A stretch of 64,000 nucleotides of DNA from positions 1 through 64,000 of the forward strand of contig JAANYP010001185.1 of NCBI GenBank assembly GCA_020465985.1. The letters run 5' to 3'. Numbering within the stretch: position 1 is the stretch's first letter; every line of letters starts with the position of its first letter. The notes under the pieces were generated by a model. The model was given only the letters and a program-made list of their open reading frames with translations, was not told the DNA's origin and did not search any database. Source of the stretch: Centrapalus pauciflorus. Lineage: Eukaryota; Streptophyta; Magnoliopsida; Asterales; Asteraceae. This document shows, piece by piece, positions 1-10,489 of the stretch. A program made the translations under genes and the position numbers.

Positions 1-1150
1 ATCAGATAAAATAAAGATTTAAAGATAAAAGACGATGATATTAATATGATTTGATATGATAAATTTTGGACAGGTTCAGTGAAATTCTGAACAAAGATTT
101 AAAGATTTATAAAGCGGGTCAGATTTGATTTGACAGAGAATAGATTGAGATAAAATCCTGAGATAACTCAGGTGGCAGATTCATATATCTGTTTGACCAA
201 GACCCAACACTGTGAGTTATAGATATTCAGATTGAACATGCATAGATCCGGTTGAGATATATTGTTGCTGATAGATTTATTGATATTCACTTTATCAGCT
301 GGAATGAGACCTGTGCACACCATGGATGGGTGTTGCCCAGTGAATCATAATAGCTATTTGATTATCTTTTCATATTGCATTTAATATTGCTTCAGACTTT
401 GCTTTATGATTCATTTCTATCATGACTTCTAAGACATATGCTTACATCATTGATCAGACATTTGATAGATTGATTCAGCTTGACTAGCCCTTATGGTCTA
501 TTGTTCTAGACCCGCCTATTTCACCAGTTCTTATGAACTTGGTAATGACCTCCGATGTTCCGCCATATTGACTTACTGGTAGCTAGCCCAGTATGTGGCT
601 GATCCCCACGATTTAAGCGTGAGTATGGCTTGAACATCATCCGATCTTATGATACTATATCTCAATCATGAGGGCTGTAGCGGCAGCCAAGACATATCAC
701 GCTAAGACTAATGACTCCGCTTGACACGCATGTTGATATTGAAAATCTATAAACTCACTAAGCTTTGCTTACAGATGTTGCATTGATATTTTACAGGAAA
801 AGGCAAAGGAAAGTCACCTGCCGGACCTAGTTCTTAGGTCTTACACGCTCAAGACAGAAGTTTCATAGACCTCTACTCAGCGACCCCATTTTGGTACTAA
901 TTGGATGACGATATTATGGTGATCTGGGTAGATTTATTTTGATAATATGATGATATTAATTAGAGTAGAATTGTGCCCTTTATAAGTTTAATTTAAAAAC
1001 TTAATCTGTATTAAACTTAAATCTTAATAGCTTGTACTGTAATTTATAATTCCGCATCTAAAATTACTCTATCTTAGTTTGATTGATATCGTATTGCATA
1101 ATATGGGACCTAGACAGGTGAGAACTGCCCCGGAAGGGGTGGTCTTCACA
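1..1150 (+). repeat. Gy1 5' LTR, 3' half only
   Basis: Matches about 7206-8367 with few differences, which shows it is the second half of the 2.3 kb LTR. It ends TCTTCACA at 1150, three bases before the primer-binding site. The U3 region and TATA box lie outside the window. It carries the block at 748-771 also found in LTRs of Gy3 and, more weakly, Gy6. Confidence 0.95.
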
Positions 1151-1153
1151 GGA

Positions 1154-1165
1154 TGGTATCAGAGC
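1154..1165 (+). other. Gy1 primer-binding site (tRNA-Met type)
   Basis: TGGTATCAGAGC lies three bases after the LTR end. This is the canonical complement of the 3' end of plant initiator tRNA-Met, where minus-strand synthesis starts. Confidence 0.95.
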
Positions 1166-1168
1166 ACT

Positions 1169-1214
1169 AGTTTGAGTGAATCAAGTATTACGTGAGTATA
1201 CTTGATCTCAAACT
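1169..1214 (+). promoter_or_regulatory. Gy1 leader hairpin just after the PBS
   Basis: Arms 1169-1188 and 1198-1214 are complementary, with a three-base TGA bulge (1177-1179) and a nine-base loop. Gy3 has the same hairpin at 37942-37987 (minus strand), and the two arm substitutions I see keep pairing as G-U wobbles. The position suggests packaging, dimerisation or control of priming, which is inference. Confidence 0.65.
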
Positions 1215-1349
1215 GAAGCAATACATATGTATCAATCATTTAGGAGGTTTGAACTGAGATAGGATGTACAGACTATTAGGATGGGAAAAAGGGTACATAG
1301 ATCTAAGTCTATAAACTGATAGTTAATTGATTTTAATTTTCAGTAGAAG

Positions 1350-2552
1350 ATGTCAGGATCAGGATCAGGTGATATTCCCAGCAACATGAATCCACAACAA
1401 ATGTTTGAAATGATGCAACAACTCTTAGCCCAACACTCAGAACAACAGAACAAAATAATGCAAGAACAGTTTCGGGCCAGAGATGAGGCCGAAGCTAAAA
1501 GACGTGAAGAAAAGAAAAATAAGAGAAAAGAAAAGCAAGTCCAGACCAATGAATCTGATTCTGATAATTCAAATCCAGAAACCCAAATAGCTCAGCCAAA
1601 AGGCTGCAAATTTAAAGATTTTAAAGCCAGCGGTGCCCTGAACTTCGAGGGTACAGTTAATCCGATTCAGGCGATGGATTGGATTAGTCATACTGAAGAA
1701 ATCTTCAGGATTTCTGATTGTTTAAATTCGAAGAAAGTAAGTTATGCATCTGCACTATTTGTGGGAGCTGCTCGTGCCTGGTGGAAAACCCAGCGAAGTA
1801 TCTATGGTGAGGAGGTGATTCAGACTTTAGAATGGGAGCAGTTTCTTGAAATGTTTAATGCAAAGTACTGCCCGATTGACCAACGAGATAAGATGGAGGT
1901 ACAGTTGATGCAGCTGACCCAGGGAACGAAGACAGTTGATGAATACGAACACGAGTTTTCACGTCTATGCGGTTACTCCTCATATCAAGTAGCTACCGAG
2001 GAGAGAAAGATGAATAGATTTCGTGTAGGACTCAATCCAAGATACAGACATCCGATGAGCGCGATCAAATACAAGAGTTACTTGGAAATGGTAGAAGCGG
2101 CTAGACAAATTGAGCGAGGTTACTTAGAGTACGGCGATCAGCTTTATGCTCCGTCTACTAACCCGATGAATCCGTCTCCCCCAAAGAAACAGCGATTTGG
2201 CAGATTCTTTAAGCCGAATAAGTCTCGGTCCCAACAATCTCAGCATAGTTCACAACAGAAAGCACAAGCTTATTCCCTAACGAATGAACCACGATTCTGT
2301 AAGCGATGCCGAAGATCACACATGGGACTATGTAATCCGGATGACGTTACTTGCTTCGCGTGCAACATGATCGGTCATAGTAGTGAAGAATGTCCACAGC
2401 AAGGACGTGGATGTGCAAAATGTGGAAAAAGGGAAACTTTATGTATCAGTGTCGTAGCGGGTCGCGTTATCAGTCTCAGTCATCAGCTGGAGGGTCTACA
2501 GTTAAGAGTTCTGCTGCAACGCCGACTGCAAAGACTTGAGCTTTTCAAATAA
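1350..2552 (+). pseudogene. Gy1 gag (capsid and nucleocapsid), frameshifted
   Basis: Gag polyprotein of a chromovirus; it forms the cytoplasmic virus-like particle and binds element RNA. The frame opens at an ATG 185 bases after the PBS with an S/G-rich start, then a Q-rich and charged stretch (about 12-80), a retrotransposon Gag core (about 95-260, with WW at 144-145), and a basic Cys/His region. A CX2CX4HX4C knuckle lies at 335-348, a Cys-rich CKRC motif at 317-320, and a second knuckle starts at 355. In Gy3 gag, protease and RT share one frame. Here a single-base deletion near 2432-2440 breaks the second knuckle and moves the protease frame by one, so the last 40 residues are out-of-frame translation. 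Functional Gag-Pol fusion is lost. Confidence 0.88.
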
Positions 2553-2899
2553 CAGCCGAGGAAGCGAGAGAAACACCTGACGTAGTCACCGGTACGTTTC
2601 TGTTAAATACGATACCTGCTCGTGTGCTATTTGATTCTGGCGCTAGTCGTTCTTTCATATCTACATCTTTTGCTCAAAGATTATATAAGTCCCCGTCAAA
2701 GCTTCCTGTTGTACTTGACATTGAGACAGCCAGTAACAGTTATGTTATGGCTGATTCTGTTTACCGTAATTGTACTCTGCTTGTTGATAATATCGTGTTC
2801 AACCTGGACCTTATCCCGATTCCCTTGAAAGAGTTTGACGTCATCATCGGCATGGATTGGCTAATGAACAACGAGGCTACAATTATCTGCAACCGGTGA
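2438..2899 (+). pseudogene. Gy1 aspartic protease region
   Basis: Retropepsin-like protease that would cut the Gag-Pol polyprotein. The active-site motif LFDSGASRSFIS starts near 2627 and the second conserved block IIGMDWL near 2850. It is read one frame off gag because of the upstream deletion. It ends at TGA 2897-2899, where Gy3 has CGA in the same place, so this is a C-to-T nonsense change at a CpG. The same frame resumes at once into the RT linker. Confidence 0.85.
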
Positions 2900-3769
2900 G
2901 TCATCAGAATCAAGTCTTCAGACGGCCGAGTATTGGAGATCAAGGGCGAGAAGAGGAAAGGTGCACATTGTTTCATGTCTATAGAAAAGGCTCACAAATA
3001 CTTGTCTAAAGGTCACGACTCTTACCTTTGTTATGCTCTATCTGAGTCCAGCTCTGAAAAGAAATCTTTGTCCGATATTCCTATCGTCTGTGAGTTCCCA
3101 GACGTATTTCCTGATGACATTTCCGGAGTGCCACCGGAACGACAAGTCGAGTTCAGTATTGACTTGGTTCCTGGTGCGGCTCCTATCGCAAAAGCTCCAT
3201 ACAGACTTGCACCTGCAGAAATGCAGGAAATGTCAAAGCAACTGCAAGAACTGTTAGAGAAGGGGTTTATCCGACCAAGTTCTTCTCCGTGGGGTGCACC
3301 TGTTCTATTTGTTAAAAAGAAAGACGGAACCTTCCGTATGTGCATCGACTACCGCGAGTTGAACAAGGTTACCATAAAGAATAAATATCCTCTGCCCAGG
3401 ATTGATGATCTGTTTGATCAACTACAAGGAGCTAGTTATTTCTCAAAGATAGATCTCCGTTCTGGGTATCATCAGTTGAAAGTTAGAAATGAGGATATAC
3501 CGAAGACAGCTTTCCGTACAAGATACGGTCATTACGAATTTCTCGTAATGCCGTTTGGATTAACGAATGCACCAGCGGCGTTCATGGATCTCATGAATCG
3601 CGTGTGCAGACCAATGTTGGATAAATCAGTTATCGTGTTCATAGACGATATTCTGATTTACTCCAAAACGGAGGCTGATCATTCTATTCATCTGCGGCAA
3701 TTGCTAGAGTTATTAAGAAAAGAAAGACTCTATGCAAAGTTTTCTAAGTGCGAATTCTGGCTCAGACAG
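2900..3769 (+). pseudogene. Gy1 reverse transcriptase, first exon
   Basis: RNA-dependent DNA polymerase that copies element RNA into cDNA. After a linker, the frame has the canonical Ty3/gypsy RT blocks: a KKDGTFRMCIDYRELN stretch, YPLPRIDDLFDQL, the FSKIDLRSGYHQ motif with the first catalytic Asp, MPFGLTNAP, and the FIDDILIYSK catalytic pair near 3640. It ends after a complete Gln codon at 3769, where an in-frame GTATAA begins. Related gypsy elements, including Gy6, continue without a break into the QFLGH motif, which here resumes only at 3860. I therefore treat 3769 as an exon end. Start of translation would be at gag; no separate ATG is needed. Confidence 0.85.
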
Positions 3770-3859
3770 GTATAATCTCTATTATATATGTCTTGAGCTG
3801 TTTCCTTAACTATTCTATGATTCACCTCAGAATTTGAATTTCTATCTTGATTCTTATAG
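3770..3859 (+). other. Candidate spliceosomal intron inside Gy1 pol
   Basis: Ninety bases with several in-frame stops interrupt an otherwise continuous RT frame. It begins GTATAA right after a Gln codon (phase 0) and ends TTCTTATAG right before the Ile codon that resumes the conserved sequence. It is T-rich, and branch-point-like TTAAC and TTGAT lie inside. Gy3 has the same insertion at the same codon (35294-35382) with a damaged donor, and Gy6 lacks it. Splicing is inferred from sequence only. Confidence 0.7.
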
Positions 3860-6001
3860 ATCCAGTTCCTTGGCCATGTTGTTTCTGGCGAAGGGATTTC
3901 CGTTGATCCTTCGAAAGTCGAGGCCGTTCAGAAATGGCAAACGCCTCGTAATGCCTCTGAAATCCGAAGTTTCCTTGGATTGGCCGGTTATTATCGGCGA
4001 TTCATAAAGGACTTCTCAAAGATTGCTGTGCCGCTTACAATGTTAACACGAAAGAATACTCCTTTCGTTTGGACCGATAAACAGCAAGAGGCATTCGATA
4101 TTCTGAAGCAAAAGTTGATTCAAGCGCCGATCCTAGCCTTGCCAGAAGGTAATGATGATTTCGTCGTCTATAGCGATGCCTCTGGTACTGGCTTAGGATG
4201 TGTTCTGATGCAAAGGGGAAAAGTAATTGCCTATGCTTCAAGGCAATTAAAAGACTACGAGAAAAGTGCACCAACTCATGATCTTGAGTTGGCTGCCGTT
4301 ACCTTCGCTTTGAAAATCTGGCGTCACTATCTATATGGGACTCGGTGTCAGCTCTACACCGATCACAAGAGTCTCAAACATCTTTTCACTCAAAAAGATC
4401 TGAATATGAAGCAGCGTCGTTCCTTGGAGCTTATCAAGGATTATGATTGCGAGATCTTATATCATCCCGGCAAAGCAAATGTTGTCGCGGATGCATTGAG
4501 TAGAAAAGTGTATCCAGAAAAGTGCTGCTATGCCTTAACTCCTGTAATATTCTCTTCTGATCTTATTGAAGACATTAGAATTGCTCAAGCTGAAGCGCTG
4601 AAAGAAGAGAACATAGATTCTGAAAATCTAAAAGGGCAACTACAATTTCTGACTCTGAACCATTTGGGACTTCACTGTCTCAAGGGAAACCGAATCTGGG
4701 TTCCTAAGTATGGTTCAATCCGTAGCACCCTTCTATCCGAAGCTCATCAGTCCAAGTTATCTGTTCATCCTGGCAGCTCAAAGATGTATTTTGATCTGAA
4801 AGCTGACTACTGGTGGCCAGGAATGAAGAAAGACATCGGAAAACGTGTTGAAAGCTGCAAAGTATGTCAAATGGTTAAGGCAGAACACCAGAAACCCTTT
4901 GGGGATATGCAACCACTGCCAGTTCCTGAATGGAAGTGGGAGCATATAACAATGGACTTCATTACGAAGCTGCCAAAGACCAAAAGACAGCACGACTCTA
5001 TCTGGGTAGTCGTTGATCGTTTAACGAAATCAGCACATTTCATTCCAATGAAAGAAACTTATTCTCTGGATAGATTGGCACAGTTGTACATCACAGAAAT
5101 TATTTCTCGTCACGGTGTGCCAAAGTCTATTGTATCTGATCGTGATAGTCGCTTCACATCCAGATTCTGGCAAGCACTACAAGATGGGATGGGTACTCGG
5201 ATTTCTATGAGTACTGCTTATCATCCAAGTGCAGATGGTCAGAGTGAGCGTACTATCCTTACTCTTGAAGATATGCTTCGTGCCTGCGTTCTTGATTTAG
5301 GTGGTAACTGGGATGACCACTTGCCGTTGGTCGAATTTTCATACAATAACAGTTATCATTCAACAATCAAGATGGCTCTTTTTGAAGCTTTATACGGAAG
5401 AAAGTGCAGAACTCCCACCTGTTGGCGTGAAACAGATGAATCGCCAATAGCAGGACCTGCCCTTCTACAGTTGACTCATGAAAAGATTCAACTAGTTAGA
5501 AGGAATATTCTTGAAGCTCAAAGCAGGCAGAAGTCATATTATGACAATCGGCATAGATCAATCAGTTTTGCAGTTAACGATTGGGTGATGCTGAAAGTAT
5601 CCCCAATGAAGAATGTGGTGCGGTTCATTAAAAGAAACAAGCTAGCTCCGAGATTTATTGGTCCGTTCAAGATTGTGGAAAAGATTGGAAATCAATCTTA
5701 TCGTCTTGAACTACCGGCTGACTTAGCTGGAATACATCCTGTATTTCATGTCAGTCATCTGAGAAAGAGTTTAGCTGACGAAAGGGAAGTTCAGATACCA
5801 CATGTTAACCTGCAGATTGATGAGAAGCTTAGAGTGGTTGAAGAGCCAGAACGTATTCTGGACTCGAAGACCAAAAAGCTTCGGAATAAAGAGATACAGA
5901 TGGTGCTCGTCCAGTGGAAACACCACAAAGGTTCGCATCAATCTTGGGAATCCAGAGATGTCATGAAAGCTACTTATCCCTGTCTGTTCGAACATAGCTA
6001 A
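3860..6001 (+). CDS. Gy1 pol second exon: RT end, RNase H, integrase, chromodomain
   Basis: About 713 codons, open to the stop, read from the candidate splice acceptor; the first ATG inside it is at 3980. Domains in order: RT thumb and connection (QFLGH, then LAGYYRRFIKDFSK); RNase H with catalytic Asp in YSDAS, Glu in HDLEL, Asp in YTDH and Asp in VADALSRK; integrase HHCC finger (HQSKLSVHPG, then CKVC); integrase core with Asp in MDFIT, Asp in SDRDSRF and Glu in DGQSERT; a GPF-type C-terminal module; and a chromodomain near the end (EPERILD, then QWKHHKG and W). These would degrade the RNA template, insert the cDNA and bind modified histone tails. The frame has no stops and looks the best preserved part of the element. 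Confidence 0.88.
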   Translation: MQFLGHVVSGEGISVDPSKVEAVQKWQTPRNASEIRSFLGLAGYYRRFIKDFSKIAVPLTMLTRKNTPFVWTDKQQEAFDILKQKLIQAPILALPEGNDDFVVYSDASGTGLGCVLMQRGKVIAYASRQLKDYEKSAPTHDLELAAVTFALKIWRHYLYGTRCQLYTDHKSLKHLFTQKDLNMKQRRSLELIKDYDCEILYHPGKANVVADALSRKVYPEKCCYALTPVIFSSDLIEDIRIAQAEALKEENIDSENLKGQLQFLTLNHLGLHCLKGNRIWVPKYGSIRSTLLSEAHQSKLSVHPGSSKMYFDLKADYWWPGMKKDIGKRVESCKVCQMVKAEHQKPFGDMQPLPVPEWKWEHITMDFITKLPKTKRQHDSIWVVVDRLTKSAHFIPMKETYSLDRLAQLYITEIISRHGVPKSIVSDRDSRFTSRFWQALQDGMGTRISMSTAYHPSADGQSERTILTLEDMLRACVLDLGGNWDDHLPLVEFSYNNSYHSTIKMALFEALYGRKCRTPTCWRETDESPIAGPALLQLTHEKIQLVRRNILEAQSRQKSYYDNRHRSISFAVNDWVMLKVSPMKNVVRFIKRNKLAPRFIGPFKIVEKIGNQSYRLELPADLAGIHPVFHVSHLRKSLADEREVQIPHVNLQIDEKLRVVEEPERILDSKTKKLRNKEIQMVLVQWKHHKGSHQSWESRDVMKATYPCLFEHS

Positions 6002-6038
6002 CTTCGGGGACGAAGTTTGTGCGTGGTGGAGCCCATTC

Positions 6039-8367
6039 TGTAACAACCTAACTTTTGATCTAGTCGTAAATTCAGTAATATTTTGAGCCGATAATGTAAT
6101 AATGTTACATTATTTGAATTATAATTTAATTAAGTAATGAAATATTTAATTAAATTATATAAAAATTTAAATTTATGAATTAATAAATTATTAAAGAGAA
6201 TTAAATAAAAGAGATATAATATACAAAAAATGAAAGTGGGTTAGCTAGAAAATATAACTAGATGAAGTATATAAACGTGAATTTTATATCAAAAACTCAG
6301 ATTCTCTCTCTCTCTACTCTCTCACTCTAACTTTCTCTCTCTACTCTCTCTCTACCTTCTCTCTAAACTTTCTTCCAAATCGACCGTCCGATTATCAAGA
6401 TATATATACCGTTAGAAAGATCTCGGAGAATACTACACGAATATACTATCTCCTGCGTGATTTCATACGAATTTGAGGTAAGAATTGATATTTTTACGTT
6501 TTTATATATATTTCGGTATTTTCGAATTTATTAGTTTTATGAAATTTAAAGCTATTTTTATGGAGTTTAACTAGAATAAGTATAATATAATCGAACATAG
6601 GCTTAATATTGATCATATTTGTGATTTATGCCTTAGAAATTCATGTTTTAGAGTTGTAAATATGAACAGATTCGAGAATGTTAAGAACAGATTCGAAAAT
6701 ACATAGAACAAACTCGAAAATACCTAGAACAGACTCGAAATGGAATTAAATTCGATATATATATTCAAATCTAACCATTAAATTCGAAAAACATGTTTCG
6801 AATCTAATAGATTCGAATGGTGGGTGTGGTTCGAGTCTAAGCAAATAGATTCGAAGTATGCATGTGTTGGTATGGTTCGAATCTAAATTCGAATCTAGAT
6901 TCGAATCTACCACCTAAACCTTAGAATTTGGTCCACATATATATTTGACTATGTATTTGAATTGGATGAATTTCAATATCAATATGATTTTTCCTACAAT
7001 TCAAATGTAGCCTTTAAATTAAGTCTTCCAATTTATATTAATATATTTGAATATAATGAATAAAACATTTGGACAACGCATAAAATAACGAGATAGTTAG
7101 CAAAATAATTATATATTGTATATATATAATATACTGACCTTTGAGAATATATGAAATAAAGAATATTAATGAAAGATGATATATGAACGAACAAGTTATC
7201 AGAATCAGATAAAATAAAGATTTTAACGACTAAAGAGATGATGATAATGATATGATATTGACATGATATGATATGATAATTCTGGACAGGTTCAGTGAAA
7301 TTCTGAACAAAGATTTAAAGATTTATAAAGCGGGACAAAGATTTGATTTGACAGAGAATAGATTGAGATAAAATCCTGAGATAACTCAGGTGGCAGATTT
7401 TATATCTGTTTGATAAAGACCCAACACTGTGAGTTATAGATATTCAGATTGAACATGCATAGATCCGGTTGAGATATATTGTTGCTGATAGATTTATTGA
7501 TATTCACTTTATCAGCTGGAATGAGACCTGTGCACACCATGGATGGGTGTTGCCCAGTGAATCATAATAGCTATTTGATTATCTTTTCATATTGCATTTA
7601 ATATTGCTTCAGACTTTGCTTTATGATTCATTGCTATCATGACTTCTAAGACATATGCTTACATCATTGATCAGACATTTGATAGATTGATTCAGCTTGA
7701 CTAGCCCTTATGGTCTATTGTTCTAGACCCGGCTATTTCACCAGTTCTTATGAACTTGGTAATGACCTCCGATGTTCCGCCATATTGACTTACTGGTAGC
7801 TAGCCCAGTATGTGGCTGATCCCCACGATTTAAGCGTGAGTATGGTTTGAACATCATCCGATTCCATGATTCTATATCTCAATCATGAGGGCTGTAGCGG
7901 CAGCCAAGACATATCACGCTAAGACTAAAGACTCCGCTTGACACGCATGTTGATATTGAAAATCTATAAACTCACTAAGCTTTGCTTACAGATGTTGCAT
8001 TAATATTTTACAGGAAAAGGCAAAGGAAAGTCACCTGCCGGACCTAGTTCTTAGGTCTTACACGCTCAAGACAGAAGTTTCATAGACCTCTACTCAGCGA
8101 CCCCATTTTGGTACTAATTGGATGACGATATTATGGTGATCTGGGTAGATTTATTTTGATAATATGATGATATTAATTAGAGTAGAATTGTGCCCTTTAT
8201 AAGTTTAATTTAAAAACTTAATCTGTATTAAACTTAAATCTTAATAGCTTGTACTGTAATTTATAATTCCGCATCTAAAATTACTCTATCTTAGTTTGAT
8301 TGATATCGTATTGCATAATATGGGACCTAGACAGGTGAGAACTGCCCCAGAAGGGGTGGTCTTCACA
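6039..8367 (+). repeat. Gy1 3' LTR (complete)
   Basis: Starts TGTAACAACC after the purine-rich stretch containing GGTGGAG at about 6026-6032 and ends GTCTTCACA. Length is 2329 bases with TG/CA termini. U3 is short (about 230 bases to the TATA box), followed by a CT-rich tract and more than 2 kb of R/U5. 6670-6905 holds an array of TTCGAATCTA-like words. Positions from about 7206 match the partial 5' LTR. The same left end recurs in Gy5 (57253) and, reversed, in Gy3. Confidence 0.95.
6268..6275 (+). promoter_or_regulatory. Gy1 LTR TATA box
   Basis: TATATAAA, followed about 25-90 bases later by a CT-rich tract (6300-6372) typical of plant transcription starts. The same box and tract occur in the Gy5 LTR fragment at 57477-57484. 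Confidence 0.7.
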
Positions 8368-8493
8368 TCGTTGTTATCACCAACATTGTTATATCAATAA
8401 CCACATTTTACCCTTTTCCGTAACAATCCTCAAGTTGGTCTAAGGACCCAAACAACATGCCTGCTGTTTCGCCCTTTGTACCCCTGTCTTGTA

Positions 8494-9309
8494 TCAAGAG
8501 CCACCACTATCCTCAAACCATTTGCTGTTTGGACCCGTAGCTAACTCTTGTGCACTAAACAAGACAAGGTAGATATCACGGGGAACCCAAGCCATGACTG
8601 ACTTGGTAATACCATTCTCATCCACAACCGTGAATTCTTTTAAATACCTATCTCTCCTTTCAGGTGACTTGGGCTTTTGATCAAGAATAGGTTGTGGATT
8701 CGAGTGAATAACATCCACTCTCGGCCTTTGGGTAGGTCTTTGCTGTTCAGCCCTTGAATAATTTCTGTTATAATACATCTCAGTTTGATAATTCTGGGCT
8801 CTACCTGGTGTCTGATGTCTATTAGGAGAATTAGACCTAACTAGAGTGTGACTCCTCTTAGGTGTATTCTTCCTAATGATGGATTGGAGGCCAGACCATG
8901 ATTTACTAGGGAATCTATTCTGTGAATTATTCCTAAGTCCATCATTTTGTCCGAGAGACACCGGTGGTTGTCGACTACCTAGACGTGACAACACACTTGA
9001 GTTCTTCTCAGAGATTTGAGAACTACTGCTGCTCGTATCACTAGGCATTGTTTTCAAGGTTTGCTGTTCTTGTTTCCCTATGTTTAGTGAAGACTCTGGC
9101 TTCTTGTAGGGACAACCTGAAGCAACATGTCCTTTCTCATGACACTTAAAGCAAGACATCTTGTCAATAGATTTCTTATAGGCACTCTTTGACCTAGGTG
9201 TCTTACTAATGTCCTGATTGTTTGTATCAACAGCTTGGTTTAACTCCTCTTTGTTATTACTAAATACAGTCTTATCTTCTTCTAGTTTTGGCTTACAACT
9301 GGACTGCAC
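8494..9309 (-). pseudogene. Si1 gag C-terminal part and protease start
   Basis: Frame of 271 codons with a CCHC knuckle (CFKCHEKGHVASGC, about residues 53-66), a long basic Ser/Pro/Arg-rich tail, and a final FEDSGGS where a copia protease active site (normally DSGC then SRHMTG, as in Si3) is expected. The Cys is replaced by Gly and the frame stops two codons later, so the protease is dead. The VPRD stretch at the gag-protease border reads through without a stop, unlike Si3. The part at 9310-9695, between this frame and the next, holds degraded gag coiled-coil sequence with stops. Confidence 0.8.
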
Positions 9310-9695
9310 ACACTGTACCGTTTTCCAAACATGAGGAATAGTTGAAGATACTTCAGAAGACTCAGTTACCTTGACTACCTCTGATTTAACCGTATCCTTG
9401 GTCTCATCCTGAGGAGTAGGTACATGGTTGCTGTTTGCCTCAGCAACCTTTGCCCTAGACTCAGCTATTCCATATCTCTATGAGAGATATCTTTGGTCAG
9501 TGACTCTACATGCTCATAAATTAGTTCATTCCTGACACTTTGTTCAATAAGTTTGTCACTTAGAACTATCAAATCTTGAGCATCATTTCTCAGTTTTGCC
9601 TAAAGATCTTCCTTAATGTCTAATAAATTGGCATTATCTGATTTTAACGATTGAATTTGAGCAGTCATAGATGAATGTGTTTCTAGCACTAAGTT

Positions 9696-10406
9696 TCATT
9701 TATCATTCAAAGTAATACATAAAACACATAAATCATGAAAAGTAGAAAAGTTCAAAATTACCTTTTTCCTATCAGATTTGATGTTGGCCATCTGAGCTGC
9801 AATCTCCAAAGTAATTAGCTCCTCAATAATCTCCAACACTATAGGATCTAGATTAGACTGCTGGGTATCCTCTTTCTTTTCTTCTTCTGCTCCCATATCC
9901 GTTTCTGTCACTTCGGCCATGAAAGCCCTAGTATTCGCCTTTGGATGTGTATTCCAATCATATGTGCCATCTAATTGTTTTTTAGACCCCAAAATAGTAA
10001 GTAGACCAGCCACTGAACCCTGATTCCCTGATCTCTTATTCCCTGAACTGGCAGAATACTGACGTCTTGAGTTCTGATGATTAGCTATCTTAGCTCTTTG
10101 ACATTCTCTCGCAAAGTTTCCCAACCGCTGACAGTTATAGCACCTAACTTTTGACTTATCGAATCCTACATTTTTCGTACTTAGATTTCTTCCTGTTCTT
10201 TTCATGAACCTCTTCAATCTCTGTGTGACCATAGCCAATTGCCATTGAAGGTCCATTTGCTCAAAGTCATCCGGATCCACCTGATCATAATCTTCTTCCC
10301 ATAGAGCTGGATTGTTTATTTTCCCTTGAATACAATTCCCGTAAGCTACTACAAACGATGCTAGAAGCTTTAGTTGCTCCTCTGTAGTTTTAACACTCAT
10401 TGGCAT
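9696..10406 (-). pseudogene. Si1 gag middle part with zinc knuckle
   Basis: Nucleocapsid segment of a Sirevirus-like Gag. Residues about 69-90 carry the TQRLKRFMKRTGRNL basic stretch, then a CCHC knuckle CYNCQRLGNFAREC (about 90-103), then Gln/Ser-rich sequence and a GTYDWNTHPKANTRAFMAEV block that is conserved with Si3 gag. It ends in the start of the coiled-coil segment (VLCITLNDK), after which stops appear. It is in a different frame from the fragments on either side, so frameshifts separate them. Confidence 0.8.
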
Positions 10407-10489
10407 TTTTGTGTATCCTTAAGACGATGATCCTGAAGTAGATGCCTACGGCTGATCATCAGGATTTGAAAAACCCAGAAAGCCCTACC

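Larger units (their letters stand above)
1..8367 (+). mobile_element. Gy1, Ty3/gypsy chromovirus (Tekay/Del-like)
   Basis: Near full-length LTR retrotransposon cut on its left by the window edge. Order: partial 5' LTR, tRNA-Met primer-binding site, leader, gag, protease, reverse transcriptase, RNase H, integrase, chromodomain, 3' LTR. The long LTR (2.3 kb), the C-terminal chromodomain and the pol order place it among plant chromoviruses, most likely Tekay/Del; that clade assignment is inference. The visible parts of both LTRs are nearly identical, suggesting a fairly recent insertion. Coding sequence has a one-base deletion in gag and an in-frame stop between protease and reverse transcriptase. 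Its right end sits inside Sirevirus-like element Si1, so it inserted there. The target-site duplication cannot be checked because the left end is missing. Confidence 0.93.
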
